The notes beneath the pieces were generated by a model. That model did not search any database and had not been told where the DNA came from. It saw nothing but the letters and a program-made list of their open reading frames with translations. This document shows positions 45,211 to 55,400 of a stretch of DNA of 64,000 bases, piece by piece; positions within the stretch are counted from its first letter, which is position 1; every line of letters starts with the position of its first letter. A program made the translations under genes and the position numbers. The stretch comes from JAJDYQ01 sp963662865. GTDB taxonomy: Bacteria > Pseudomonadota > Gammaproteobacteria > JAJDYQ01. Location of the stretch: the NCBI GenBank assembly GCA_963662865.1, contig OY759969.1:496001-560000 (forward strand), read 5' to 3'.

Positions 45211-45912
45211 ATGATCGCTGTTAACAATGATATTGGGGACAATATCCGTCGGATATCCCGGAAAATAAGCGCTACGGCAAGCAGGTATCAGCGATCCGCT
45301 GATGATATTCGACTACTGGCCGTCAGCAAAACCTTCCCCGTAAAGGTGATCAGGGAAGCCTATGCAGCCGGGCAGCGCCTGTTCGGGGAGAGTTATGTCA
45401 ACGAGGCTGTTGAAAAAATTGAGCTTCTCTCCGAACTTGATATCGAATGGCACCACATTGGCCCGATCCAAAGCAACAAAACCAGAAAAATTGCCTCGCA
45501 TTTTACATGGGTCCACGGCCTTGGCGAAGTCAGGCATGCCAGGCGATTAAATGAACACCGCGACGGCATGTCGCCATTAAATGTCTGTATCCAGGTTAAC
45601 ATCAGTGCAGAGAGCGCTAAGTCAGGTATCGCTCCCCATGAGTTGGAAAACCTTGCAGAATCAGTATCGAGCTTACCTAACCTGAAACTTAGAGGTATCA
45701 TGGGCATCCCTGCAAAAGAAAACGATTTCGAGAGGCAAAGAAAGGCTTTTGCAAAGTTGGCGCGGGCCTGCTACAGGCTCCAAAATCAAGGCTATTTACT
45801 CGATACACTATCCATGGGGATGACCGGCGATATGGAAGCAGCCATTGCAGAAGGCACAACAATGGTGCGTATAGGAACGGCAATCTTTGGACAAAGACAG
45901 AAAAAACGATAA
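45211..45912 (+). CDS. yggS: YggS-family pyridoxal-phosphate homeostasis protein
   Basis: A 233-residue single-domain PLP-binding barrel protein that keeps vitamin B6 and amino-acid pools in balance. The PLP lysine lies in IRLLAVSKTFP. Other motifs are RLFGESYVNEAVEKI, WHHIGPIQSNKTRKIA, VCIQVNISAESAKSGI, LRGIMGIP and LSMGMTGDMEAAIAEGTTMVRIGTAIFG, which holds the phosphate-binding loop. proC begins 3 nt after the stop, a classic pairing. Confidence 0.96.
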   Translation: MIAVNNDIGDNIRRISRKISATASRYQRSADDIRLLAVSKTFPVKVIREAYAAGQRLFGESYVNEAVEKIELLSELDIEWHHIGPIQSNKTRKIASHFTWVHGLGEVRHARRLNEHRDGMSPLNVCIQVNISAESAKSGIAPHELENLAESVSSLPNLKLRGIMGIPAKENDFERQRKAFAKLARACYRLQNQGYLLDTLSMGMTGDMEAAIAEGTTMVRIGTAIFGQRQKKR

Positions 45913-45915
45913 TAC

Positions 45916-46731
45916 ATGACTGAAGCTAAAATAGGATTTATTGGTGCCGGTAATATGGCCTGTAGCCTGATCGGCGGAATGCTTCGTGCGGGCTACAGGA
46001 GTGACCTGATCATTGCCGCTGATCCTCAGATCAATCAGCGAGCGAAATCACTTGGAATAGAGGTCACTACGAATAATCAGGCCGTCGCATTATGCTCAGA
46101 CGTATTAGTGTTTGCGGTTAAGCCGCAAATACTTAAGCAGGTATGCAAACAGCTTTCTGGCTCTATGGGGGAGACTCACCCATTCATTATTTCCGTTGCT
46201 GCGGGAATCCGCATTGAATCTATTCAGCGCTGGCTGCAACACAGGGCTCCCATAATACGGGTCATGCCCAATACCCCCGCGCTGATAGGTCAGGGAATGA
46301 GCGCAATGTTTGCAAACCCGGAATGCAGCGATGCACAAAAAAAAATTGCGGAACAGATAATGCAGACCGTAGGACAGACTGTATGGCTGATGGTTGAGAA
46401 AGATATCGATACGGCAACGGCGATAAGTGGAAGCGGGCCTGCCTATTTTTTCCTTTTTATTGAATCACTGATAGAGGCCGCCATATCCCATGGACTGTCA
46501 ACGGATACGGCCCGACACCTGGCCTTACAAACCGCGCTGGGCGCTTCTGGTATGGTCAGTCTTTCCGGCGAGGCGCCTGCCGAACTCAGGCGTCAGGTTA
46601 CTTCGCCCGGTGGGACAACCGAGCAGGCGATAAAAATTTTGATAAACGGTAAGCTGCCTGAATTAATCCGGCAAGCCGTCGATGCGGCGATCAGGCGCTC
46701 AGAACAGCTATCTGAAGAATCAGGAGAATAG
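45916..46731 (+). CDS. proC: Pyrroline-5-carboxylate reductase
   Basis: Last step of proline synthesis, NAD(P)H-dependent. The 271-residue protein begins with the Rossmann motif IGFIGAGNMACSLIGGML. VFAVKPQILKQV, IIRVMPNTPALIGQGMSA and the dimerisation helices AISGSGPAYFFLFIESLIEAA and QVTSPGGTTEQAIKIL follow. The length is normal. It lies between yggS and yggT in a three-gene operon. Confidence 0.97.
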   Translation: MTEAKIGFIGAGNMACSLIGGMLRAGYRSDLIIAADPQINQRAKSLGIEVTTNNQAVALCSDVLVFAVKPQILKQVCKQLSGSMGETHPFIISVAAGIRIESIQRWLQHRAPIIRVMPNTPALIGQGMSAMFANPECSDAQKKIAEQIMQTVGQTVWLMVEKDIDTATAISGSGPAYFFLFIESLIEAAISHGLSTDTARHLALQTALGASGMVSLSGEAPAELRRQVTSPGGTTEQAIKILINGKLPELIRQAVDAAIRRSEQLSEESGE

Positions 46732-46735
46732 AGTC

Positions 46736-47314
46736 TTGAGCCAATATCTGAACGACCCTCTGGTATTTCTGATCGAGGTTATTTTTGGACTGTATGTGAC
46801 TGTAGCGTTAATGCGTTTTTTATTTCAGTTATTCAGTGTGGACTTCTACAATCCAATATCTCAACTCGTTGTAAAGATAACCAACCCTGCACTTAGAGTT
46901 TTAAGACCAATAGCCCCGGGTATTGGAAAAGTAGATGTTTCATCAATTATTCTGATGCTTGCTGTGCAGTATCTCTCTTTTGTCTTCATTACGTTCGTTA
47001 TTGGTGCAAAATTTTTGCCCGTCGCCCTGCTTGCGTTTAGCGTTGTCGAGATCATCAACCACGCATTTAATATTTTTATTTTCTCGATTATTATCCTGGC
47101 AGTCTTTAGCTGGATATCCTCTCCCCATCAATACAATCCCATCGTTCAGATACTTGACCAGTTAACTCAACCGATTATGCGGCCGGCACGAAAGTTAATG
47201 CCCTCGGTAAGCGGGATAGACCTGAGTCCCATGGTGGCACTCATCGGGCTGTTTTTCTTTAGATTGCTCATTGTCCCTCCATTAAGGGACCTTGCCGGGC
47301 GTATTCCCGTTTAA
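46736..47314 (+). CDS. yggT: YggT-family membrane protein
   Basis: Start taken at TTG 46736 with AGGAG about 10 nt upstream, giving 192 residues beginning MSQYLNDPLVFLIEVIFG; the open frame extends upstream to 46682. Two YggT units are visible, each with the motif FYNPISQLVVKITNPALRVLRPIAP or QYNPIVQILDQLTQPIMRPARKLMP, between membrane helices. Family members are linked to osmotic tolerance and division-plane proteins, without a settled function. End of the yggS-proC-yggT operon. Confidence 0.9.
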   Translation: MSQYLNDPLVFLIEVIFGLYVTVALMRFLFQLFSVDFYNPISQLVVKITNPALRVLRPIAPGIGKVDVSSIILMLAVQYLSFVFITFVIGAKFLPVALLAFSVVEIINHAFNIFIFSIIILAVFSWISSPHQYNPIVQILDQLTQPIMRPARKLMPSVSGIDLSPMVALIGLFFFRLLIVPPLRDLAGRIPV

Positions 47315-47671
47315 GGAGTACCGGACATCACTTCACGCCGGGACTGTAGCCGTCGCTACAAGAAATATTTTTTGTGATTTTCACCGGAGTCCGCCTGAAA
47401 TTCCTTAATGAAACTCGGATTAAACCCGTATTCCCTGCGCCCCAAAGATGTATCGCCAAAATCAGCGATCCAAAGCCAATGACAAGTAAGTTATTGATTT
47501 TGAGAGAAAAAACGCATGGTTGTTTGCCGTTCTCTGATCAAGTTCAGGATGAATTTGCGCAAAACTTCACTTAATAAACACTTTTTGCTTGCGCTGAATT
47601 GAACGGCTGGTTATGTTACGCACTTTTAAGAGTAGCCAAGAGTAACACTCACTTACAAGGAGACTATTGCC
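47315..47671. other. 357-nt region between yggT and the HU-family gene
   Basis: It contains a weak stem TGTAGC/GCTACA near 47345-47362 followed downstream by ATTTTTT, a possible terminator for yggT, and a candidate promoter for the HU gene at 47589-47617. I see no gene in it. Confidence 0.4.
47589..47617 (+). promoter_or_regulatory. Candidate promoter of the HU-family gene
   Basis: TTGCGC (47589-47594), a 17-nt spacer and TATGTT (47612-47617). The predicted leader is about 50 nt, with AAGGAG just before the ATG. Sequence-only prediction. Confidence 0.35.
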
Positions 47672-48007
47672 ATGCCCGCTAGGAAAAAGGCTGCTGTCGT
47701 TAAAAAAGCGCCGACTAAAACCCAAATCCATTCGCTCATTGCCGAAGAAACAGGTTTGACAAAAAAGGATGTTGACAACGTATTCGCGTCTTTGAATGCC
47801 CTGATCAAGAAAAATCTGAACAAGCGCTCTGGCCCCGGTGACTTTACCGTTCCGGGTTTAATGAAAATCAAAGTCGTCCGTAAACCTGCGACTAAAGCAC
47901 GTAAAGGTACCAATCCTTTCACCGGTGAAGAGGCGATGTTCAAGGCAAAGCCAGCACGCAATGTCGTGAAAGTCTCGCCATTGAAGGGCCTGAGAGATAT
48001 GGCATAA
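47672..48007 (+). CDS. HU-family DNA-binding protein
   Basis: A 111-residue nucleoid protein. A lysine/alanine-rich N-terminal tail (MPARKKAAVVKKAPTKTQ) precedes the HU fold: SLIAEETGLTKKDVDNVFASL, then GDFTVPGLMKIKVVRKPATK and the DNA-contacting arm RKGTNPFTGEEAMFKAKPAR. The N-terminal extension makes it longer than HU or IHF (about 90 residues). It is monocistronic, with AAGGAG upstream and a strong terminator downstream. Confidence 0.93.
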   Translation: MPARKKAAVVKKAPTKTQIHSLIAEETGLTKKDVDNVFASLNALIKKNLNKRSGPGDFTVPGLMKIKVVRKPATKARKGTNPFTGEEAMFKAKPARNVVKVSPLKGLRDMA

Positions 48008-48036
48008 GTCTGCATCCTCAGAACCCGTTTTTAGAG

Positions 48037-48058
48037 GCCCGGCAATGCCGGGCTTTTT
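48037..48058 (+). terminator. Rho-independent terminator of the HU-family gene
   Basis: Perfect 7-bp stem GCCCGGC/GCCGGGC with loop AAT, followed immediately by five T residues. It lies 30 nt after the stop codon. Confidence 0.9.
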
Positions 48059-48161
48059 AATTGTTCAAGCCCTCCGCCTCGCAGTCGTAAGTTACCCCTT
48101 CAGGCAGGCGCCTCATTAATAGAGACCTCTAAATAGGCAAAATAAGCCCGGGGAGGTACTG

Positions 48162-48313
48162 ATGAGAAAATCACGACTCACCGAGACGCAGATCGTCCTG
48201 CCCGGTTCCAGGGGTGGGCCGACAATGGTCTGGTGTCAATGAAATGTCCCGAGCGTGGTATCAGTTCGGCGACCTGCTACAAATGGCAGTCCGAATATGG
48301 CGGTCTGGCATAA
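48162..48313 (+). pseudogene. IS3-family orfA remnant
   Basis: An ATG with GGGGAGG upstream opens MRKSRLTETQIV, the standard N-terminus of IS3 OrfA. The frame soon stops. In another frame CPERGISSATCYKWQSEYGG matches the OrfA helix-turn-helix segment before TAA at 48311. The part between is missing and no orfB is attached. This fills most of the gap between the HU-family gene and terB. Confidence 0.8.
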
Positions 48314-48356
48314 GCCGCTGGTTAATAGACTGGAGCGGTGCCGCTATAAAGTAAAA

Positions 48357-48803
48357 TCAGTTTTCTATCGCCTCATGCTTGGTCTGAATGAAGTCCCGAT
48401 GCGGCACATACAACCAGTCTGCCAGCTTTCTGATCGTATATTCTTCATGCGGATTCAGTTGACCGTCGGCATAAGCCACGTCCCATAATATACGAATCAG
48501 CTCTCGCTTTTCCGGCGGCTGATACTCATCATTAATGGTGCGCACGACATTATGTAATGAGACAGCATTGATTGATTCCTGCAGCGCCTTTTCCATTAAC
48601 TGTTTCGTTTCGTGCTCACTCAGGGAAAATGCCTGCATAACATGCTGACATATAGTTCTCATTTCTGACTCGTCGGCATGCATATCCGCACGCAGCACCT
48701 CAAACATTAAAATTGCACAAGCCAGCTTTAACGAGTGCTTTTCATCATCAACACTGACTTCCGTGAGCATATTTTGCAGCACACTTTTTAATTTACCGAT
48801 CAA
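48357..48803 (-). CDS. TerB-family protein
   Basis: A 148-residue all-helical cytoplasmic protein of the TerB/tellurite-resistance-like family. The acidic repeat pairs characteristic of the fold are visible: EVLRADMHADESEMRTI and VAYADGQLNPHEEYTIRKLADWL, where Asp and Glu residues can bind metal. The start codon overlaps the mpl stop (ATGA), so translation is coupled. Its role with mpl is not known. Confidence 0.85.
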   Translation of the reverse strand: MIGKLKSVLQNMLTEVSVDDEKHSLKLACAILMFEVLRADMHADESEMRTICQHVMQAFSLSEHETKQLMEKALQESINAVSLHNVVRTINDEYQPPEKRELIRILWDVAYADGQLNPHEEYTIRKLADWLYVPHRDFIQTKHEAIEN

Positions 48804-50155
48804 GCCATAGCCTCCATTAGTTTCTCATGCACATTGTCAAAGCCACCATTACTCATTATCAGGATATGATCTCCCTCGACTGCCTCGGATTTAATTTTCT
48901 TAACCATACTATCAATATCATTATGGCTTGTTGCCGATTCCCCAATCTGCATGACAATTTTTTCAGTGCTCCACTTTGCTTGAGGCGATTGGTAGAGATA
49001 TACCTTATCAGCCATATCAAGCGATGATGCTAATCGTTCCCTGTGAATCCCCATGCGCATAGTGTTTGACCGCGGCTCAAGCACCGCAAGAATGCGCTGC
49101 TCTCCAACCTGTTGTCGCAGACCTTGCAACGTCAACTGAATCGCCGTTGGATGATGGGCAAAATCATCGTAAACGCGAATACCATTCACTTTGCCGCGTA
49201 ACTCCATTCGACGTTTTACACCCTGAAACGCCTTGATTGCCTGCAATGACACGTCAACGGGCACTCCCGCATGTCTTGCCGCAGCGATAGCCGCAACCGC
49301 ATTTAATTGATTATGTGATCCCGGCAAGACTAATTCCGTACCGCCAATCCGTTCGCCGTCCAGTATAACGTCAAATGCAAAATCATTGTCTTTATGGTGT
49401 CGCAGGTTCCATCCTGCGCGACTCATTGATGAGAATCTCTCAGTCGGTGTCCAGCAACCCATATCCATAACTTCACTCAGCGCTGTAGTATCTTGATTGT
49501 AGATAATCATGCCATTCCCGGGTACGGTTTTAATCAGATGATGAAATTGCCGCTGGATATCCCGGATATCATTAAATATATCGGCATGGTCGAACTCCAG
49601 ATTATTTATAATGAGTGTATGCGGATGATAATGAACAAACTTCGAGCGCTTATCAAAAAAGGCCGTATCATATTCATCTGCCTCTATCACAAAAAAGGGA
49701 GCCTCTCCTGCCCGTGCAGAGATCTCAAAATTTTTTGGTACTCCTCCAATCAGAAAGCCGGGTTTGAGTTCTGCATATTCCAGTATCCAGGCCAGTAAGC
49801 TGGCAGTCGTTGTTTTTCCATGCGTTCCGGCTACTGCCAGCACCCATCGATCCTGTAAAAAGTGCTCGGCAAGCCATTGAGGACCCGATACATAACGAAA
49901 TCCTCTTGCAAGTACATATTCCACGGCCGGATTGCCACGCGACAGCGCGTTACCGACCACAACCATATCAGGTTCATGCTTAAGATGATCCGCCGAATAG
50001 CCTTCCATTAAAGTGATTCCCTGATCCTCCAGTTGAGTGCTCATTGGCGGATAGACATTAGCGTCCGAACCACTGACTGTATGACCCGCATGCTTGGCCA
50101 GTAATGCAATACCCCCCATGAAGGTGCCGCAAATTCCCAGTATATGAATATACAT
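48800..50155 (-). CDS. mpl: UDP-MurNAc:L-Ala-gamma-D-Glu-meso-DAP ligase
   Basis: Murein-recycling ligase that joins the salvaged tripeptide to UDP-MurNAc. The 451-residue Mur-ligase begins IHILGICGTFMGGIALLAKHAGHTVSGSD. The ATP loop is AGTHGKTTTASLLAW, FFVIEADEYDTAFFDKRSKFVHY is the central motif, and VYDDFAHHPTAIQLTLQGLR lies in the C-terminal domain. ICGTFMGG rather than ICGTGMSG, and the DEYDTAFFDKRSKF stretch, favour Mpl over MurC. It shares its operon with an upstream membrane protein gene and terB. Confidence 0.95.
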   Translation of the reverse strand: MYIHILGICGTFMGGIALLAKHAGHTVSGSDANVYPPMSTQLEDQGITLMEGYSADHLKHEPDMVVVGNALSRGNPAVEYVLARGFRYVSGPQWLAEHFLQDRWVLAVAGTHGKTTTASLLAWILEYAELKPGFLIGGVPKNFEISARAGEAPFFVIEADEYDTAFFDKRSKFVHYHPHTLIINNLEFDHADIFNDIRDIQRQFHHLIKTVPGNGMIIYNQDTTALSEVMDMGCWTPTERFSSMSRAGWNLRHHKDNDFAFDVILDGERIGGTELVLPGSHNQLNAVAAIAAARHAGVPVDVSLQAIKAFQGVKRRMELRGKVNGIRVYDDFAHHPTAIQLTLQGLRQQVGEQRILAVLEPRSNTMRMGIHRERLASSLDMADKVYLYQSPQAKWSTEKIVMQIGESATSHNDIDSMVKKIKSEAVEGDHILIMSNGGFDNVHEKLMEAMA

Positions 50156-50171
50156 TACCGTTTAATCCTGA

Positions 50172-50690
50172 CTATACCGCCGGAAAGAAGGGATAGAGAA
50201 TCACAAGAGTGATAAAGATATAGCCGATGGAAGTAAATACCCCCATCGCAAGGCTAATGGAAAGCGCATGACGAAAAATTCCACCGATGATGAAAATGTT
50301 CCAGAAAAATATCCCGGCCAGCAGCATGGTGAAAATATTCTGTTGCTGCCCTTCCTCCGGAAGCAGCCCGATAAGCGGCAGCGAAACGGCATTTAGAATA
50401 ACCGCAGTACCGGATAAAGCGGTCAGTGTCTGTAGCGTCCTTCCGGCTTTCATTGATGCCAGCAATATCAGATAGACCAGGCCCAGACTGATGCCGATAT
50501 GGGTGACAGTGAGCAGTATCGCGGCAAGAAGTGAAAATTCGAAGACTAGCTCCACTGTTCCAATAATGACATTCAATGCCACCAATAGCCCGAACAGATA
50601 CCGGGAAGCAGGCAGAATTTGTGGCCCTTGTCTGAGGAAACAGATCTGTAAAAAAGCCAGCAGCAAGGGATGGTTTTGCTTGAATGTCAT
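50172..50690 (-). CDS. Hypothetical multi-span membrane protein
   Basis: A 172-residue protein with about five hydrophobic segments (e.g. YLFGLLVALNVIIGTVELVF, LLAAILLTVTHIGISLGLVYLI, GVFTSIGYIFITLVILYPFF). Layout and length resemble small Yip1-like membrane proteins, but I cannot place it in a family. It lies 16 nt upstream of mpl on the same strand and is probably co-transcribed with it. Confidence 0.7.
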   Translation of the reverse strand: MTFKQNHPLLLAFLQICFLRQGPQILPASRYLFGLLVALNVIIGTVELVFEFSLLAAILLTVTHIGISLGLVYLILLASMKAGRTLQTLTALSGTAVILNAVSLPLIGLLPEEGQQQNIFTMLLAGIFFWNIFIIGGIFRHALSISLAMGVFTSIGYIFITLVILYPFFPAV

Positions 50691-50763
50691 GGTGATTGAT
50701 TATCTAAAGCCGTATTCGATCATGCACTTGTGTGTAAGCACATACCCTGCCAGCGCAATTCAG

Positions 50764-51142
50764 TGTATGAGTCCGCCACAAATTGCACTTTTTGTTATGG
50801 TTGATAATGTACTGGACTGGGGTTTGTAATCCCAGCCTTTTGTGTGGTCGAACGCCGTTGTATTTGACCAGCCAAGCGGAGGTATTTCCCGGAGAACTGT
50901 CTGGTGGCCCGACTGTTGAGTTTGGGAACGGTCATGGCCGGGGCATAGCCACTGACTTCATCAGTGTCGGTCAGTATATGGCGGCCGCAGGCTGCCCATG
51001 CGTCGTTTAATGGCATCTATCCTCACGTATTCACCGACATCACTGGGGCGCGTTACCCTATAGCCTATGTACTGATATTGCACTCGCTTCCATCCTCCTC
51101 ATAGTGCAGTATGTTTCTGAATTTATACGGCGGACTCATACA
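50764..51142 (-). mobile_element. Degenerate 379-bp IS3-family element with both terminal inverted repeats
   Basis: A perfect 14-bp inverted repeat, TGTATGAGTCCGCC at 50764-50777 and GGCGGACTCATACA at 51129-51142, bounds the element. Inside, the minus strand keeps the end of OrfB: WLVKYNGVRPHKRLGLQTP, then VQYIINHNK. Most of the transposase is deleted, so it cannot move by itself but could be mobilised in trans. The left part is highly similar to the remnant at 20373-20590. It lies upstream of carA and may carry or displace its promoter. Confidence 0.8.
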
Positions 51143-51226
51143 AAGCCTCGACAGTTTATGATTGGGTGCGTAAACTTGTGCCCCGGTTCGGGTAGTATTT
51201 CTGCCATTACCATGTCTGATCTGTCT

Positions 51227-51258
51227 AAACGGGATGAACCTTCCGGTTCTTCCCGTTT
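51227..51258 (+). promoter_or_regulatory. Leader hairpin of carAB (possible attenuator)
   Basis: AAACGGGA (51227-51234) pairs with TCCCGTTT (51251-51258), and GAACC (51236-51240) with GGTTC (51245-51249), around the loop TTCC with one T-T mismatch: 13 base pairs. TGTGTG follows. The short T run makes it terminator-like. It sits 37 nt before the carA start, where pyrimidine- or arginine-dependent attenuation would act. Function is inferred. Confidence 0.55.
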
Positions 51259-51294
51259 TGTGTGTATGAAACAGGCTTTTTGAGGGATAGATTC

Positions 51295-52431
51295 TTGGAA
51301 AAACCGGCATTGCTGGCACTGGCTGACGGAAGCCTCTTTCGCGGGGATAGTATAGGTATTGATGGTGAGGCCAGTGGTGAGGTTGTTTTTAATACCGCAA
51401 TGACCGGTTATCAGGAGGTTATAACCGACCCTTCTTATGCGCGTCAGATGGTCACATTGACCTGCCCGCATATTGGCAATACCGGTGTTAATGCAAGCGA
51501 CGAAGAATCTTCTACCATTCATCTGGCCGGATTGATTATTCGTGACTTGCCTTTTCTTTCGAGTAGCTGGCGTCAACAGAAGACCCTGCCGGAGTATCTG
51601 ATCGAAAATGGTATTGTTGCCATCGCTAATATTGATACACGTCGTCTGACCCTTATCCTTAGAAATAAAGGGGCTCAAAACGGGTGCATAGTCGCCGGCG
51701 ACCAGATTGATGAATCAAGGGCACTTAAGATGGCGCTTGAATCTCCCGGACTGTCCGGGATGGACCTGGCGAAAGAGGTAACGACTTCCTCTCAATATGA
51801 GTGGACTGAAGGTGTCTGTCAGCCTGACGGAGATCAGCATTCTTTCTCTGATGCCGAGTCCTGTAATGTGGTCGCATATGACTTTGGCGTTAAGCGCAAT
51901 ATTTTGAGAATACTGGTTCAGCGTGGTTGCCGGGTGACCGTAGTGCCAGCCACCACGCCTGCGGAAAATGTGCTGGCTATGAAGCCGGACGGTATCTTTT
52001 TATCCAATGGCCCGGGTGATCCGGAGCCTTGTGACTATGCCGTTGCGGCTATTCAGTCAATACTTGAGGAAAAGGTCCCTGTCTTTGGTATTTGCCTTGG
52101 GCATCAACTGTTATCGCTTGCAAGTGGTGCTAGAACACTCAAGATGAAATTCGGCCATCATGGCACTAATCATCCGGTACAGAATCTGGATTCAAAGCAG
52201 GTCATGATTACCAGTCAGAATCATGGTTTTGCGGTAGCTGAAAACAGTTTGCCGGACCATCTCAGGGCTACTCACAAGTCATTGTTCGATGGCTCGCTTC
52301 AGGGTGTGGAGCGCACGGATTGTCCTGCCTTTGGCTTTCAGGGGCATCCGGAAGCCAGTCCTGGTCCTCATGATGTGGTGTCACTGTTTGATCGCTTCAT
52401 CCGGTCCATGGAGAGGTATAAAAATGCCTAA
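51295..52431 (+). CDS. carA: Carbamoyl-phosphate synthase small (glutaminase) subunit
   Basis: Hydrolyses glutamine and channels ammonia to CarB for pyrimidine and arginine synthesis. Start taken at TTG 51295 (MEKPALLALADGSLFRG, 378 residues), with GAGG 9 nt upstream; GTG at 51262 is the first possible start in the frame. The N-terminal domain shows GEVVFNTAMTGYQEVITDPSY. The class I amidotransferase has FLSNGPGDPEPCDYA, the nucleophile in FGICLGHQLLSLA and the His in FQGHPEASPGPHD. The stop overlaps the carB start. Confidence 0.97.
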   Translation: MEKPALLALADGSLFRGDSIGIDGEASGEVVFNTAMTGYQEVITDPSYARQMVTLTCPHIGNTGVNASDEESSTIHLAGLIIRDLPFLSSSWRQQKTLPEYLIENGIVAIANIDTRRLTLILRNKGAQNGCIVAGDQIDESRALKMALESPGLSGMDLAKEVTTSSQYEWTEGVCQPDGDQHSFSDAESCNVVAYDFGVKRNILRILVQRGCRVTVVPATTPAENVLAMKPDGIFLSNGPGDPEPCDYAVAAIQSILEEKVPVFGICLGHQLLSLASGARTLKMKFGHHGTNHPVQNLDSKQVMITSQNHGFAVAENSLPDHLRATHKSLFDGSLQGVERTDCPAFGFQGHPEASPGPHDVVSLFDRFIRSMERYKNA

Positions 52432-55400
52432 ACGCACGGATATTCAGTCTATCCTGCTGATAGGATCAGGGCCTATCGTTATCGGTCAGGCCTGTGAGTT
52501 TGATTATTCCGGCGCCCAGGCATGTAAGGCTCTGAGGGAAGAGGGTTATCGTGTCATTCTGGTGAACTCGAATCCGGCCACCATTATGACTGACCCTGAT
52601 ATGGCCGACTCTATTTATATTGAGCCTATCGAGTGGCGCACGGTTGCGCAGATTATTAAAGATGAAAAGCCGGATGCGTTATTACCCACAATGGGTGGCC
52701 AGACGGCGTTGAACTGTGCTCTGGATATGTATCGGGAAGGAGTGCTGGAAAGATACGGTGTTGAGATGATCGGCGCTTCAAAAGATGCCATTGATATGGC
52801 TGAAGATCGTGATCAGTTTCGTCAGGCCATGGAAGAGATTGGGCTGAACATGCCGAAGTCGGCCATTGCCCACAGTCTGGAAGAGGCATGGCAGGTACAG
52901 GCCGGCGTGGGCTTCCCTACTATCATCCGCCCGTCATTTACCATGGGTGGCAGTGGTGGTGGTATTGCCTATAACCGTGAAGAGTTCGAACAGATTTGCA
53001 GGCGTGGTCTTGATGCGTCACCCACAACTGAAATTCTCCTGGAGCAATCAGCTCTGGGCTGGAAAGAATATGAGATGGAGGTGGTGCGCGATCATAAAGA
53101 CAACTGCATTATTGTCTGTTCCATTGAAAACTTTGATCCTATGGGAATCCATACGGGTGACTCCATCACCGTTGCTCCGGCACAGACCTTGACTGACAAG
53201 GAATACCAGATACTGCGGGATGCGTCACTCAGGGTTTTGCGTAAGGTTGGTGTCGATACCGGCGGCTCCAATGTGCAGTTCGCTGTAAATCCCGATAATG
53301 GTGAGCTGATTATTATTGAGATGAATCCGAGGGTCTCCCGCTCCTCGGCGCTGGCTTCCAAGGCGACGGGTTTTCCAATCGCCAAAGTGGCCGCCAAACT
53401 GGCAGTTGGTTTTACGCTGGACGAATTGAGTAACGAGATAACGGGCGGCGTTACTCCGGTGTCTTTTGAGCCTGTTATTGATTATGTTGTCACTAAAATT
53501 CCACGTTTTACCTTCGAGAAGTTTCCTCAGGCCAATGACAGGCTGACAACGCAGATGAAATCGGTAGGGGAAGTCATGGCGATTGGCCGCAATTTTCAGG
53601 AATCAATGCAAAAGGCGCTTCGAGGGCTTGAGACTGGAATACATGGCCTGGATGAGGTGCTCAATCTGGATGCTGAAGGGAGGGATGATAAATTATCATG
53701 GGAACTGGGGTTCCCCGGTGGTGAACGTATTTTATACGTTGCTGATGCGTTTCGTGCTGGACAGTGTCTTGAGAAAATCCATGTCCAGACCAGAATTGAT
53801 CCATGGTTTCTTGCGCAGATACAGGATCTGGTGGAGGATGAAGGATCAATCAAGGGCCGGTCATTAAGTGATCTGACCCGGGATAGGTTACACCGTCTCA
53901 AGCGTAAGGGCTTTTCTGATGCGCGTCTGGCGAAGCTGCTTGATTGCAGCGAGAGCGAGGTAAGAAAGCGTCGTTTCGATGACGATATACACCCGGTCTA
54001 TAAACGTGTTGATTCGTGTGCGGCAGAGTTTGCCTCAACTACGGCGTATATGTATTCAACTTATGAGGAGGAGTGCGAGGCATGGCCGAATGATAACGAA
54101 AAAATAATCGTGCTCGGTGGAGGGCCGAATCGTATTGGTCAGGGTATTGAGTTCGATTATTGCTGTGTGCATGCGGCATTGGCCTGCCGGGAAGATGGTT
54201 ATGAAACCATTATGATCAATTGCAATCCTGAAACGGTTTCGACAGATTACGATACGTCTGATCGCCTGTATTTTGAGCCATTGACACTTGAAGACGCGCT
54301 GGAGGTTATGCGTGTTGAAAGCCCTGCCGGGGTTATTGTTCAGTATGGAGGTCAGACGCCGCTGAAACTGGCGCGTGATCTGGCCGCCTCAGGCGCACCA
54401 ATCATCGGGACAACGCCGGATTCGATTGATCTGGCGGAGGACCGCGAACGTTTTCAGCAGGTGTTGCATAATGCCAACCTTAAACAGCCGCCAAATAGAA
54501 CAGCAACCAGCGCTGATGAGGCCGTGGGACTGGCTGGTGAAATAGGTTATCCTCTGGTTGTAAGGCCATCGTATGTTCTTGGCGGGCGCGCTATGGAGAT
54601 TGTACACAATGATGATAATCTGGTCCGCTACATGCATGAGGCTGTACGGGCATCCAATGATTCACCTGTATTACTTGATCGTTTTCTGGAACACGCCATA
54701 GAAATTGATGTCGATGCCGTTTGTGATGGTGAAGAAGTGATTGTTGCAGGGATTATGCAGCATATTGAACAGGCAGGCATACATTCTGGCGATTCGGCCT
54801 GCTCATTACCGCCTTACTCGCTCAGTGACGAGGTAATTGAACAGATCAAGGAACAAACCCGGATTATGGCCAGGGACTTGAGCGTTTGTGGGTTGATGAA
54901 TGTGCAGTTTGCGGTTCAGGGAAAAGAAATTTATGTGCTGGAGGTTAATCCTCGTGCGTCACGCACGGTGCCATTTGTTTCCAAGGCTACCGGCATTCCG
55001 TTTGCCAGGATTGCCGCACGCTGTATGACTGGAAAGACTCTGCGTGAACAGGGGATTAAAGAGCCTGCCGCTCCCGGGAATTATTATTCCGTAAAGGAAG
55101 CGGTCTTCCCATTTATGAAGTTTCCCGGAGTTGATCCAATATTAGGACCGGAAATGAAGTCCACGGGTGAGGTTATGGGAGTGGCTTCCGAGTTTGGCGC
55201 CGCCTATGCCAAATCACAGTTGGGCGCGGGAAATGTTTTACCGGATTCAGGTAAGGCATTGCTTAGCGTACGTGAAGCGGACAAAAAAGGTATAGTCGCT
55301 GTGGCTCAGGAATTAGTGAAGCTCGGCTTCTCGTTGGTGGCGACGCATGGAACCGCTAGAACGATACAGGCGGTGGGTGTAGAATGTGAGTCGGTTAACA

